Source: 2-12-FULL-42-15 sp964196565
GTDB lineage: Bacteria; Pseudomonadota; Gammaproteobacteria; Coxiellales; Coxiellaceae
Direction of reading: 5' to 3'
DNA length: 22,460 nucleotides
Assembly: GCA_964196565.1 (NCBI GenBank)
Contig: CAXMUH010000114.1
Coordinates: 1-22,460, forward strand
Positions 7,444 to 15,330 of the stretch are shown here, one piece after another. Made by a program: the position numbers and the translations under genes. The notes under the pieces were generated by a model. It saw only the letters and a list, made by a program, of their open reading frames with translations. It had not been told where the DNA came from and searched no databases. Position 1 is the stretch's first letter, and each line of letters begins with the position of its first letter.

Positions 7444-7551
7444 CTAGGTCAAATGTGGATACACAAATACTTCTAAAAAAACTTCTGTTAGTACCAGTAA
7501 ACCAAGAATACTAGCTAGGACTTTGACTCGGGTTGGGTTGCTTTTTTGCAT
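7444..7551 (-). CDS. 35-residue single-pass membrane peptide
   Basis: A short leftward frame, ATG at 7551 and TAG at 7444-7446, with an ideal AAGGAGG six bases before the ATG. The peptide has a basic N-terminus (MQKSNPTRVKV) followed by LASILGLLVLTEVFLEVFVY, a likely membrane helix with two Glu, and ends HLT. TATAAT (minus strand, 7601-7596) lies about 45 bases upstream. It is convergent with the barrel gene and divergent from queD. I do not recognise a family. Small proteins of this size often bind and modulate membrane complexes, but no partner can be named. The perfect ribosome-binding site is the main support. Confidence 0.55.
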   Translation of the reverse strand: MQKSNPTRVKVLASILGLLVLTEVFLEVFVYPHLT

Positions 7552-7690
7552 GATAGCCTCCTTGCTATGGATGAAAATTTTAACGTCGGAATATTATTAT
7601 AGCTCCATTTTTCTGGTTAATCATCACTTAATGAAAAATTATAGAAATTTACTTTAAAGAATAATGAGTTAGCATTAGCTGTGTATGGTT

Positions 7691-7719
7691 TTGACAAATT
7701 CTAAGGCTTGCGGTATAAA
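7691..7719 (+). promoter_or_regulatory. strong sigma70-type promoter for queD-queE
   Basis: TTGACA at 7691-7696 and TATAAA at 7714-7719 with a 17-base spacer, about 35-40 bases before the queD start. The leader is too short for a preQ1 riboswitch. Confidence 0.8.
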
Positions 7720-7754
7720 TATCTACCCATAAATAATTAGTCTATAAAAGGTGA

Positions 7755-8234
7755 GTGGTGTATTTACTTAATGTCGAACTAAAAGATTTTTCAGCCGCAC
7801 ATCGTTTGGTTAAAGGTTACCAAGGCAAGTGTAATAGCCTGCATGGGCATAATTACTCTCTAAAAGTGGTGATTGCATCCGAGATGCTAGGCCAAGATGG
7901 CTTGGTTATCGACTTCTCAAAAGTGCGTGAGCTTAGCAATAACTGGGTGCAGGCGCAGCTTGATCATAGCACGCTGGTGTATCAGGGTGATGCGCCATTA
8001 ATTGATTTTTTAAAACAAAACCAACAAAAATCCTATACCTTATCCAATAACACGACGGTTGAAATAGTTGCCCAAGAAATATACAAGAATTTGGCGCCTA
8101 TTTTTGAGCGTGAGAGCGCTTCTCACTCTCATCCTTTTGCGTTGCATCAAGTCGAAGTTTGGGAAAGTCGCCAGTGCGGCGTGATCTACACCGACGCTGA
8201 GATTGTGCGTCAGGGGCCAACCTGTGGCCAGTGA
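7755..8234 (+). CDS. queD: 6-carboxy-5,6,7,8-tetrahydropterin synthase QueD
   Basis: A 159-residue PTPS-fold enzyme that converts dihydroneopterin triphosphate to 6-carboxytetrahydropterin, the second step towards preQ0 and queuosine. The zinc ligands are visible as FSAAHRL (H16) and SLHGHNY (H30, H32). The catalytic Cys26 sits in KCNSLHGH, a later His in LDHSTL, and the pterin-binding Glu in VEVWES. Two GTG codons are adjacent (7755 and 7758); the AAAAGGTGA upstream fits the second slightly better. An extra segment near residues 75-110 makes it longer than the shortest QueD proteins. It overlaps queE by 11 bases, indicating one transcript from the promoter at 7691. Confidence 0.92.
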   Translation: MVYLLNVELKDFSAAHRLVKGYQGKCNSLHGHNYSLKVVIASEMLGQDGLVIDFSKVRELSNNWVQAQLDHSTLVYQGDAPLIDFLKQNQQKSYTLSNNTTVEIVAQEIYKNLAPIFERESASHSHPFALHQVEVWESRQCGVIYTDAEIVRQGPTCGQ

Positions 8235-8973
8235 GCGTTTTTTAATAACATGCGAGAGTTTCTATAGCATCCAGGGCGAGGGCGCGAGTTCGGGTAAGCC
8301 CGCGGTTTTTTTAAGGCTTTCGGGCTGTAATTTACGTTGTTCGGGGTTTTCATATAAAGACCCTAAAACCGGTGAGCACCTCGGTTGTGATACCAAACAG
8401 CTGTGGCAATCTGGCACACATAAAAGCTTTGTCACTATCCTGGATGAATGGCGACTAAACGGATGGCTTGAAAAATTAAATCAGGGCGCGCATTTAGTGA
8501 TAACCGGTGGCGAACCCTTATTGCAGCAACCCGCGTTAGATAAATTTATAAAAGCGTTGGATGCAGCCATTGAAAATACGCCTTTTATTGAAATTGAAAC
8601 CAACGCAACGATTAAAATGTCAGATGAATTATTTGATCGCATTAACCAATTTAATTTAAGCCCCAAATTGCTGCACAGCGGTGAGACATCTGATAAGGCA
8701 TATATTTCCGATGTGTTAAACCACTACGCCAATTCAAATAAATCCAATTTTAAATTTGTGATTGCCACAAAACAAGATGTTGATGAAGTGTTAACAAATT
8801 ACGTTAAACCACTTAAATTAGATCATCAGCGTATCTGGTTGATGCCAGAAGGCGGCACCTTGGATGCAATCAATGCTAAAAAAGCCTGGCTGGTTGAGTT
8901 GTGTAAAGTCCACTGTTTTAATTTCAGCTCGCGTTTGCAGATCGATATTTGGCATGAGGTGGTTGGTGTTTAG
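8224..8973 (+). CDS. queE: 7-carboxy-7-deazaguanine synthase QueE (radical SAM)
   Basis: A 249-residue radical SAM enzyme that contracts 6-carboxytetrahydropterin to 7-carboxy-7-deazaguanine using a [4Fe-4S] cluster. I start it at the GTG at 8224, preceded by AGGGG and overlapping queD by 11 bases; a TTG at 8203 is possible but would add seven unlikely residues. Visible are the substrate-binding FYSIQGEGASSGKPAVFLRL, the cluster motif GCNLRC with a third Cys in GCDT, and ITGGEPLL for SAM binding. The cysteines are spaced CX3CX15C (C35, C39, C55) instead of the common CX3CX2C, because about 13 residues are inserted before CDT. The rest of the protein looks complete. Confidence 0.9.
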   Translation: MASERFLITCESFYSIQGEGASSGKPAVFLRLSGCNLRCSGFSYKDPKTGEHLGCDTKQLWQSGTHKSFVTILDEWRLNGWLEKLNQGAHLVITGGEPLLQQPALDKFIKALDAAIENTPFIEIETNATIKMSDELFDRINQFNLSPKLLHSGETSDKAYISDVLNHYANSNKSNFKFVIATKQDVDEVLTNYVKPLKLDHQRIWLMPEGGTLDAINAKKAWLVELCKVHCFNFSSRLQIDIWHEVVGV

Positions 8974-9952
8974 TTTTAATTAAAAACAAATGTACCAGGT
9001 AATTTGTCACCAAACCCTCATTAGCAGAATTATTCCATTTTAATAAAATAAAAAAATTATGAAACACCAGAAATGCAGGTTCGGTTACTCCATCCGGTGC
9101 AATGACCGCAGCCTCATCAGATAGCGCTTGTTGTAAATGATAGTGTCGCGGTAATTTAATCCCTTTTTTCAGCCATTCTTTAATGCTGAGTTTGTAGGTT
9201 TTTCCGGTTTGATTAATAGGGAAATCTTTGGGCAAGGTAATTTTGACTACAACGGGTTGATGTTTAATCCAACCATTTTTATGCAGATAATTGGCGATTG
9301 AGGCAAACACATCTGCGGTACTGGTCCAGATATTAGCGAAACCATCTTTGTCAAAATCAACGCCATATTCAAAATAGGATTCGGGCATAAACTGCGGTTG
9401 CCCCATTCCACCATCCCAAGAACTAATCAGTTGTTGTGAGATAGGATTGGCTTTATCAACCATTCTAAGTGCATACAGTAATTCTTTTTTATAAAAATCG
9501 CTACGGATGTTTTGAAAAGCCAGTGTTGCTAGCACTTGTATTAAAGGTGATTTTCCACAATAACGGCCATAATTACTTTCAATCCCCCAAAGTGCTACAA
9601 TATATTGAGGTGCTACACCAAATTTTTTTGATATTTTAGCTAATAATTTTTGGTGTTTGTGTAATTGCGCGATACCAAAACCTGTGTCATTTGATTTGAT
9701 AAATCGATTGAGGAATTGATCGTATTTGACGATAGCCGTGTGTTGCTGCTTTACGTGTTCGATCGTTTTTTTAATGGGTGCTTTTAAATGACTTAAATAT
9801 CGAGTCAATGTTTTTTGTAAGATGCCCTGTTTTAGTGCTTCTTTTTCGGTTTGTTGAATAAAGATTTTAAATGCTTGATTGGTATTTTGAGCTTTAGCAT
9901 AAATGTTTGTGGTAAACATCATCCCTACAAGGCAGAATAATAAAATACGCAT
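8924..9952 (-). CDS. mltB: lytic murein transglycosylase, MltB family
   Basis: A 342-residue periplasmic enzyme that cleaves the MurNAc-GlcNAc bond of peptidoglycan to leave anhydro-MurNAc. A signal peptide (MRILLFCLVGMMFTTNIYA) precedes the mature protein. It lacks a proper lipobox, so it is probably soluble rather than lipid-anchored. Family motifs are IVALWGIESNYGR with catalytic Glu125, WDGGMGQPQFMPESYFEYG, and the C-terminal AFLVFHNFFILLKWN. After LKWN the usual family ending is replaced by about 35 basic, atypical residues, and the last 50 bases run antisense into queE. The tail may therefore be a readthrough after a lost stop or a frameshift. GAGCAGG lies just before the ATG. Confidence 0.88.
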   Translation of the reverse strand: MRILLFCLVGMMFTTNIYAKAQNTNQAFKIFIQQTEKEALKQGILQKTLTRYLSHLKAPIKKTIEHVKQQHTAIVKYDQFLNRFIKSNDTGFGIAQLHKHQKLLAKISKKFGVAPQYIVALWGIESNYGRYCGKSPLIQVLATLAFQNIRSDFYKKELLYALRMVDKANPISQQLISSWDGGMGQPQFMPESYFEYGVDFDKDGFANIWTSTADVFASIANYLHKNGWIKHQPVVVKITLPKDFPINQTGKTYKLSIKEWLKKGIKLPRHYHLQQALSDEAAVIAPDGVTEPAFLVFHNFFILLKWNNSANEGLVTNYLVHLFLIKTKHQPPHAKYRSANAS

Positions 9953-10009
9953 AGCCTGCTCACAAATTGATCCATAACAATTTGATTATAGTACAGATTT
10001 AGGGATTTG

Positions 10010-10125
10010 CTTTGGCGTAGCTCCGACTATTTGTCGGCCGGGAATAAGAAAATCCTGGCCAGCCGACACGGATGTCGTCCCGAGCGAGTGCGAAGCACAA
10101 GTCGAGGGATCTGCTGACCAGGAAA
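10010..10125. repeat. GC-rich dispersed repeat, REP-like
   Basis: Between the mltB start and the lipoprotein stop. It contains TAGCTCCGAC, GTCGGCCGGGAATAAG, then TCCTGGCCAGCCGAC, then GTCGTCCCGAGCGAGTGCG and TCGAGGGATCT. Blocks resemble the interior of the MITE-like elements, but no terminal repeats were found. It could form hairpins that end the lipoprotein transcript. Confidence 0.5.
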
Positions 10126-10129
10126 ATAT

Positions 10130-10909
10130 TTACTTCGCGTTGTAATAGTTTTCTTGTTGTTGCAAACGAGTGCGTTGTGACTGCAAACGTGAGATTTGAT
10201 CGCGAATCTGCATGATTTGATCGTTTAAATCACGGATTTGATAGCCAATACTACGGCGATCGGCGTGAGATAGGTGTTGACCAGAATCGTTAGTTCTAGA
10301 ATCGAGATTGGAATTAAGATCATTAATTTGATTTTGTTTATTGTCGATTTGTCCATTTAGACCGTTGATTTGGTTATTAACCGCTGAGACTTCCCCGACA
10401 ATGGTTTGCACCGTGTTATATAGGTGACGGCCTTCATCATATGAATTGCGAAACGCGCCAACTTGATCTGTCGCACAAAAGTTAGGGAATTTTGCACCTT
10501 TGCGGCCTAAGTTATAACCGGTATCTGGGGTGCAGAATTTGCGTAAACCGCGATGCCAGGATTTACTAAAATTAGCGCTTAAATCTGCTGGGCAGATATT
10601 ATTGTAAGTGGCGCCGTTAACCCCAAGTTGATAACCATTGGCGGGTTTGCAAAAAACACGTGCGCCGGCTTTCCAGCCGCGCAGATAAGCGCTAGCGTTT
10701 ACGGTTAGTTTAAACTTTGCACAATCACTGATGGCCTTATCCAGATTACGTTGGAAGTTACCTTTTTGGGCATCGTTATAGCCAACTTGGTACCAGTTCA
10801 TGTTAACACATTGTTGTTGGCTTAGATGTGGTACGCAGCCTCCTAGAAACGCCGCTGCAGCAATAACTGCTGATCCAACAATAAGATATCTACCTTTAAA
10901 CTGTACCAT
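10130..10909 (-). CDS. DUF2799-type lipoprotein with C-terminal coiled coils
   Basis: A 259-residue predicted lipoprotein. The start is the ATG at 10909, with GGAGGGG directly upstream; the TTG five codons earlier lies across that ribosome-binding site. A signal peptide ends in FLGGC, so Cys25 would be lipidated. Residues about 35-175 contain three repeats of a Y-x-x-G-x-x-D/G-A pattern with paired cysteines (NGYQLGVNGATYNNIC and TGYNLGRKGAKFPNFC), the DUF2799 pattern. Residues about 178-255 form two heptad-like segments rich in Q, N, I and L (VNNQINGLNGQIDN; IRDQISRLQSQRTRL). Function is unknown. The following Lys-Gly does not indicate inner-membrane retention, so an outer-membrane location is likely. 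Confidence 0.75.
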   Translation of the reverse strand: MVQFKGRYLIVGSAVIAAAAFLGGCVPHLSQQQCVNMNWYQVGYNDAQKGNFQRNLDKAISDCAKFKLTVNASAYLRGWKAGARVFCKPANGYQLGVNGATYNNICPADLSANFSKSWHRGLRKFCTPDTGYNLGRKGAKFPNFCATDQVGAFRNSYDEGRHLYNTVQTIVGEVSAVNNQINGLNGQIDNKQNQINDLNSNLDSRTNDSGQHLSHADRRSIGYQIRDLNDQIMQIRDQISRLQSQRTRLQQQENYYNAK

Positions 10910-11002
10910 CACCCCTCCAATCAATTAATCTATAAGTTAAAAATTGCACATATCATAATTTAGAAAGGATCATTAGGCAAGTAATATTAATGAGTAGTTA
11001 CA

Positions 11003-12265
11003 TTAATTGTTAAATTTGAAAATCACTTTTTCCAAGGCGTCTAAGCCACGTTTTAACACTGACATTTCAGGGCCAAAACTAATGCGGCAGTGATCGGTAT
11101 AGCGTCGATATTTGGTTCTGCGCCCACCTGGGTTTACATCAAAGAAAAAACCCGGCACCGTAATCACTTTTTCTAATAAGCCTTCTTCAAAAAAGGTTTT
11201 TGAATTATTAATCGGTTCAGGTAAATCAGAAAGATCTGCCCAAACATAAAAACCGCCTTGTGGTGCTGCATTCACTTTAATGCCCATCGATTTAAGGCGT
11301 TCTATCATAAACTTTCGCTTCTTTGAAAACAGTTTAAAAATCGCTTTTGATTCTTTATCATTATGTTCAGGGTCTAATAATGGTCGTGCACAGACCTGAA
11401 AAGCATGATTGGCGCCACCATCTAAAAAGGAACCGGTGCTGCTAACCGAATTAATAATTTCTTCAGGTCCGACAATCCAGCTAATACGCCAGCCGGGATA
11501 ACGCCAGTTTTTGGTTAAGCCATCAACAATAATAATTGGATCAGTATTAACATCTTCGATAAATTCAGCGCTCGAAACCATTTTGTAATTTTTAAGTTCG
11601 CCACCGTTATAAATATAATGTGAGTAAAACTCATCCATAATCATGCTGCAATCAGTGCGGCGTGCGATATCAACCCAAGCTTTAAGTTCTTCACCTTCAA
11701 TTAATTGACCGGTTGGATTACATGGATTGCTAATTAATAGTGAACGTAATCCTCGTCCTTGAATTTCTTTTTCTAAGGTTTCAATTGAAATTCTATAATT
11801 ATTTTCTTTTTCTAATAAAATAGGAATAGGGTTGAAATTTTTAAAAGTACTTAATAATTCTTCATAGGCTGTATAATCAGGCAAAAAATGCCCCATGTTA
11901 ATATTGCCCAATGCGCCAATTAATCGACTCAGTGCTTGGCGTCCACCACCAGCAATACAAACATTTTTCCAGCTGTATTTTGATGATTTGCCTTGACGAT
12001 AAGCATTATTATAAAAGTCAGCAACTTTTTGTCTTAAGGTTTTATCACCGGCAACGGGTGAATATTGGTGAACATGAACGTCGCTTAACGAGCAGTTGTC
12101 GATACGTGCTGGAGCCCCTTCAATATCACCAGCCTCAGGTGAACCCTGGCCGAGGTTGGCCCATTCAGCGTGATTTTGTTCGTAGCCATGCTCATTGGCG
12201 CGTGTGGTGACGTAGATTACGCCTGTTTGGGCGATATCGCGGAAGCCTGGGGTATTCAAGGTCAT
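11003..12265 (-). CDS. PLP-dependent class I/II aminotransferase
   Basis: A 420-residue fold-type I aminotransferase. Visible are the substrate-side HQYSPVAGDKTLRQ (66-79), the PLP-ring stacking region FLPDYTAYEE (127-136), NPCNPTG (180-186), MDEFYSHY with Asp211 for the pyridine nitrogen, and the Schiff-base lysine Lys252 in DGLTKNWRYPGWRISW. The C-terminal HCRISFGPEM carries the carboxylate-binding Arg. All expected residues are present. It resembles aspartate/aromatic or MalY/PatA-like enzymes, but the substrate cannot be told from the sequence. It stands alone between the lipoprotein and the divergent pilin-like pair; the ribosome-binding site is weak. Confidence 0.85.
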   Translation of the reverse strand: MTLNTPGFRDIAQTGVIYVTTRANEHGYEQNHAEWANLGQGSPEAGDIEGAPARIDNCSLSDVHVHQYSPVAGDKTLRQKVADFYNNAYRQGKSSKYSWKNVCIAGGGRQALSRLIGALGNINMGHFLPDYTAYEELLSTFKNFNPIPILLEKENNYRISIETLEKEIQGRGLRSLLISNPCNPTGQLIEGEELKAWVDIARRTDCSMIMDEFYSHYIYNGGELKNYKMVSSAEFIEDVNTDPIIIVDGLTKNWRYPGWRISWIVGPEEIINSVSSTGSFLDGGANHAFQVCARPLLDPEHNDKESKAIFKLFSKKRKFMIERLKSMGIKVNAAPQGGFYVWADLSDLPEPINNSKTFFEEGLLEKVITVPGFFFDVNPGGRRTKYRRYTDHCRISFGPEMSVLKRGLDALEKVIFKFNN

Positions 12266-12378
12266 TCTTAATCAATCTCTAAGGTTATGGTTATTATTAA
12301 TAAAAGATCATATGTTAATTGTATATGATAATCCAGATTTGGGTAGACCCAATTGTTTGATTTATGTCTTTCATTATC

Positions 12379-12406
12379 TTATCAAAAATAATAAATTCAA
12401 TATAAT
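12379..12406 (+). promoter_or_regulatory. candidate promoter for the first PilX-like gene
   Basis: TATAAT at 12401-12406 with TTATCA at 12379-12384, spacer 16 bases. It is about 150 bases before the ATG, so the leader would be long. The remaining 12266-12554 spacer shows no other convincing feature. Confidence 0.35.
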
Positions 12407-12554
12407 CAATGGGGTGATAAGAATTCTGTCGAATAAGGGTCTATATTTAATGTATGACCAGAGGATGATATTTGCATCTTTAGATATTTCAACAAATTGA
12501 TGCTATCGACGACTCAAGGTTAAATATGAATAATTTAAAGTGCTAGGCAAAACG

Positions 12555-13814
12555 ATGAAAAGTTTATATCAATTAAAATATGGTGGGGCAAAACAATCCG
12601 GTTTTGCGGTGCTGTTAATTTCTGCGGTGTTATTAACTGCAGCCTCCATGCTGTCATTTCTATTATCGGGATCGGTGGTTTCACAGCAGCGTGGTGTGGC
12701 TAATGATTTTCGAATCTCGCAAGCGTTAAGTGCAGCACAAGCAGGTGTAGAGTATGGCACAGTTTATTTAGATGATAATTATGACACCATTACCGATGGA
12801 CAAACAGTTTCAGGCACACTATCCAATGGCAGCACCTATGCCGTGACATTTACTTTTCAAGGCAGTAAAGATTTAATTAAAGTGGTAGCAACGGGTGCGA
12901 GTAGCGATAACACCGCGACTCGTGTGATTAGTCAAACCGTGAGTTATGTGACCGAGGTGGGTGCGGGAGGGGTGATGGTTAATCAACCGCTAGCATCACG
13001 TGGTGCCGTGGAGATGAACACTAATTCAATAATTACAAATGAGTCGAATGATTCCACCATTAACTCTGGTGGATCTGTAACGATAGATGGTAATGCTATA
13101 ACGGTTCTGGCTGCGGGCACCAGTTCCAGCAGCTCTTCTATCGAGGCTGATATTACGCAAAATGATTCAGCCGCAGCGAACAAAACCGATGTTGAGCTTC
13201 AAAATGAAATATTAGGTGGTTTAATTTCAAGTTTCACCATGACGGCAGATGTGACTTATAATAACAGCAGTGATTATGACTATTCTGCCGAGGTCAATGG
13301 AGTTGAAGGGCAAAATATTCAGCTGAACCAAAGTGGCAGTACGGCTACCATTAAAAACAATGTGACGATTGGTTCAGCTAGCAATCCGGTTACGATTTAT
13401 GTGGACGGAAATTTAGAACTTAATACCAATGTGGTCATTTATGGTAATATCCATGCCACGGGTAACATAGTAATTAATAGTAACGTCCAAGTTTATGGAA
13501 ATATCTCTGGTGAGGGTGATATCCAAATGAATAGTAACGATGCGGTGCATGGTAATGTCTTTGTCACTGGCGAGGTTGAATTAAACAGTAATTCAACTGT
13601 GTATGGATTACTTTTTTCGCTTTCAACCAATGGGATTACTATGAATAGTAATTCTGTTGTCGAAGGTGGAGTTGTCAGTGGTGGGCCAATCGTGTTAAAC
13701 AGTAATGCGCGAATTACTTATGATATAGATAATGTCACCAGTTCAACTGCGGGCAGTACCACTACGGGTAATTACGCTAAAGTGCCGGGTAGTTGGAATG
13801 ATCTCGGAATTTAA
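12555..13814 (+). CDS. PilX-like N-terminus fused to beta-solenoid, paralogue 1
   Basis: A 419-residue protein. The start is the ATG at 12555, which aligns with the ATG of the second paralogue and gives equal lengths; a GTG at 12540 is the alternative. The N-terminus is KQSGFAVLLISAVLL: a Gly16-Phe17 prepilin-like site followed by a long hydrophobic helix without Glu at +5, as in PilX/GspK-type minor pilins. A Ser/Thr/Asn-rich middle follows. From about residue 277 to 390 there are six turns of about 18 residues, each ending in N-S/T-N (VQVYGNISGEGDIQMNSN and similar), predicting a right-handed beta-solenoid as in DUF7305 or bactofilin-like domains. It is probably exported or surface-attached through a type IV pilus or type II secretion system, though no assembly genes are nearby. 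Confidence 0.72.
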   Translation: MKSLYQLKYGGAKQSGFAVLLISAVLLTAASMLSFLLSGSVVSQQRGVANDFRISQALSAAQAGVEYGTVYLDDNYDTITDGQTVSGTLSNGSTYAVTFTFQGSKDLIKVVATGASSDNTATRVISQTVSYVTEVGAGGVMVNQPLASRGAVEMNTNSIITNESNDSTINSGGSVTIDGNAITVLAAGTSSSSSSIEADITQNDSAAANKTDVELQNEILGGLISSFTMTADVTYNNSSDYDYSAEVNGVEGQNIQLNQSGSTATIKNNVTIGSASNPVTIYVDGNLELNTNVVIYGNIHATGNIVINSNVQVYGNISGEGDIQMNSNDAVHGNVFVTGEVELNSNSTVYGLLFSLSTNGITMNSNSVVEGGVVSGGPIVLNSNARITYDIDNVTSSTAGSTTTGNYAKVPGSWNDLGI

Positions 13815-13965
13815 ATTGCTAAGCTATTAATTTTCATAATAATGAAAAGTTAAAAACTAAGAAAATCAATAGGATGATTAAGATTGAATTCAAAGGGATG
13901 CTATATTTAAGCATGTAGGCTAAGGAATATAATCACATAAAAAAATAATGTGCTAGAGCGGTACA

Positions 13966-15225
13966 ATGATGAGATTATGTCAACTAAGGGGTAGTGGTGT
14001 GAAACAATCCGGTTTTGCTGTGTTGTTAATTTCTGCGGTGTTGATGATCGCAGCGGCGATGCTATCGTTTTTATTATCTGGATCGGTCGTATCACAGCAA
14101 CGAAATATTGGTAATGACTTACGAATTTCACAAGCGTTAAGTGCCGCGCAAGCAGGTGTAGAGTATGGCACAGTTTATTTAGATGATAATTATGACACCA
14201 TTACTGATGGACAAACAGTTTCAGGTACATTATCCAATGGCAGCACCTATGCCGTGACATTTACTTTTCAAGGCAGTAAAGATTTAATTAAAGTGGTAGC
14301 AACGGGTGCGAGCAGCGATAACACCGCGACTCGAGTGATTAGTCAAACCGTGAGTTATGTAACCGAAGAGGTCGCGGGAGGTGTTATGACGGACGTACCG
14401 CTGACAACGCGGGGCGCAGTGCAGATGGATAGTAATTCACAGATTATCAATGAATCGAATGATTTTACCATCACCTCAGGTGGTGAGGTCACGCTAAGTT
14501 TAAATGCAACAACAGAAACAGCATCTGGGGTCAGTTCAAGCAGTGGTGACATACAAACTGATATTATTCAGAATGACAGCGCAACGGGTAGTAAAACCGA
14601 TACAGAACTTCAAAATGATATCCTAGGTGATTTAATTTCAAATTTTACGATGACAGCGGATATAACCTATGATCATAGCAGTGACTATGACTACAGTGCC
14701 GAGGTTGATGGGATTGAAGGGCAAAATATTCAAATGAACCAAAATGGCACCACTGCTACCATTACTGGTAATATTAACATCGGTACTGCTTCTAATCCTG
14801 TTACGATGTATGTAGATGGAGATCTAACCGTGAGTTCCAATGTGATCATTTACGGAAATATCCATGTAACGGGTAACATCCTAATGAATAGTAATGTGCA
14901 AATTTATGGAAATATCTCTAGTGAAGGGGATCTGCAAATGAATAGTAACGACGTAGTGCATGGTAATGTTACCATAACCGGTGAGGTAACATTAAATAGT
15001 AATGCAACTGTTTATGGGTTACTGTTTGCACTTTCGCCGAATGGGATCACCATGAACAGTAATTCTGCTGTTTATGGTGCGGTTGTTAGTGGTGGGCCAA
15101 CAGAGTTAAATAGCCAAGCTAAGATTGAGTATAATGCGGAGAATGTGACGAGTTCAACTGGCGGCACCAGCACTACGGGTAATTATGCTAAAGTGCCTGG
15201 TAGTTGGAATGATCTTGGGATTTAA
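13966..15225 (+). CDS. PilX-like N-terminus fused to beta-solenoid, paralogue 2
   Basis: A 419-residue tandem paralogue of the preceding gene, identical in length and ending in the same KVPGSWNDLGI. It has the same prepilin-like QSGFAVLLISAVL start (Gly16-Phe17), and its solenoid turns show N-S-N or S-S-N corners (VQIYGNISSEGDLQMNSN). Residues about 53-134 are identical to paralogue 1 at protein level. In the rest, notably about 140-270 and the strand positions of the solenoid, the two have diverged. The 151-base gap between the genes carries similar upstream sequence (CTATATTTAA, GTGCTAG), suggesting that the promoter region was duplicated too. The likely role is a heteromeric or antigenically varying exported fibre component; this is inference. 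Confidence 0.72.
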   Translation: MMRLCQLRGSGVKQSGFAVLLISAVLMIAAAMLSFLLSGSVVSQQRNIGNDLRISQALSAAQAGVEYGTVYLDDNYDTITDGQTVSGTLSNGSTYAVTFTFQGSKDLIKVVATGASSDNTATRVISQTVSYVTEEVAGGVMTDVPLTTRGAVQMDSNSQIINESNDFTITSGGEVTLSLNATTETASGVSSSSGDIQTDIIQNDSATGSKTDTELQNDILGDLISNFTMTADITYDHSSDYDYSAEVDGIEGQNIQMNQNGTTATITGNINIGTASNPVTMYVDGDLTVSSNVIIYGNIHVTGNILMNSNVQIYGNISSEGDLQMNSNDVVHGNVTITGEVTLNSNATVYGLLFALSPNGITMNSNSAVYGAVVSGGPTELNSQAKIEYNAENVTSSTGGTSTTGNYAKVPGSWNDLGI

Positions 15226-15242
15226 TTAACGCATTGGATTTT

Positions 15243-15330
15243 GTGGGCACTATCTGAAGTAGCCCGGACGATCCCCACGCTTCGCTCAGGACAGGCTTTG
15301 TCGGCCGGGAAGCATTCAGCGTAGCTGAAT
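15243..15330. repeat. internal fragment of the MITE-like repeat, reverse orientation
   Basis: On the minus strand it reads ATTCAGCTACGCTGAATGC, then TTCCCGGCCGACAAAGCC, a GAGCGAAGCGTGGGG variant, GATCGTCCGGGCTACTTCAG. This matches the right interior of the 5191-5381 element. It abuts the queC stop and lies between convergent genes, so it may serve as a transcription terminator hairpin. Confidence 0.7.

Noticed and set aside
7720..7757. preQ1 riboswitch ahead of queD
   Set aside because: The leader after the -10 is only about 30 bases and shows no pseudoknot-type C-rich hairpin.
11911..12500. Plus-strand frames of 99 and 62 codons
   Set aside because: The first is antisense to the aminotransferase; the second lies in an AT-rich promoter region with no ribosome-binding site and no recognisable protein character.
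12569..14552. Several minus-strand frames of 63-74 codons within and between the PilX-like genes
   Set aside because: Antisense shadows; they recur in both paralogues only because the genes are duplicated.
12540..15225. CRISPR array or tandem DNA repeat suggested by repeated AATAGTAAT strings
   Set aside because: The repetition comes from in-frame Asn-Ser-Asn codons of solenoid turns, with no conserved repeat/spacer structure.
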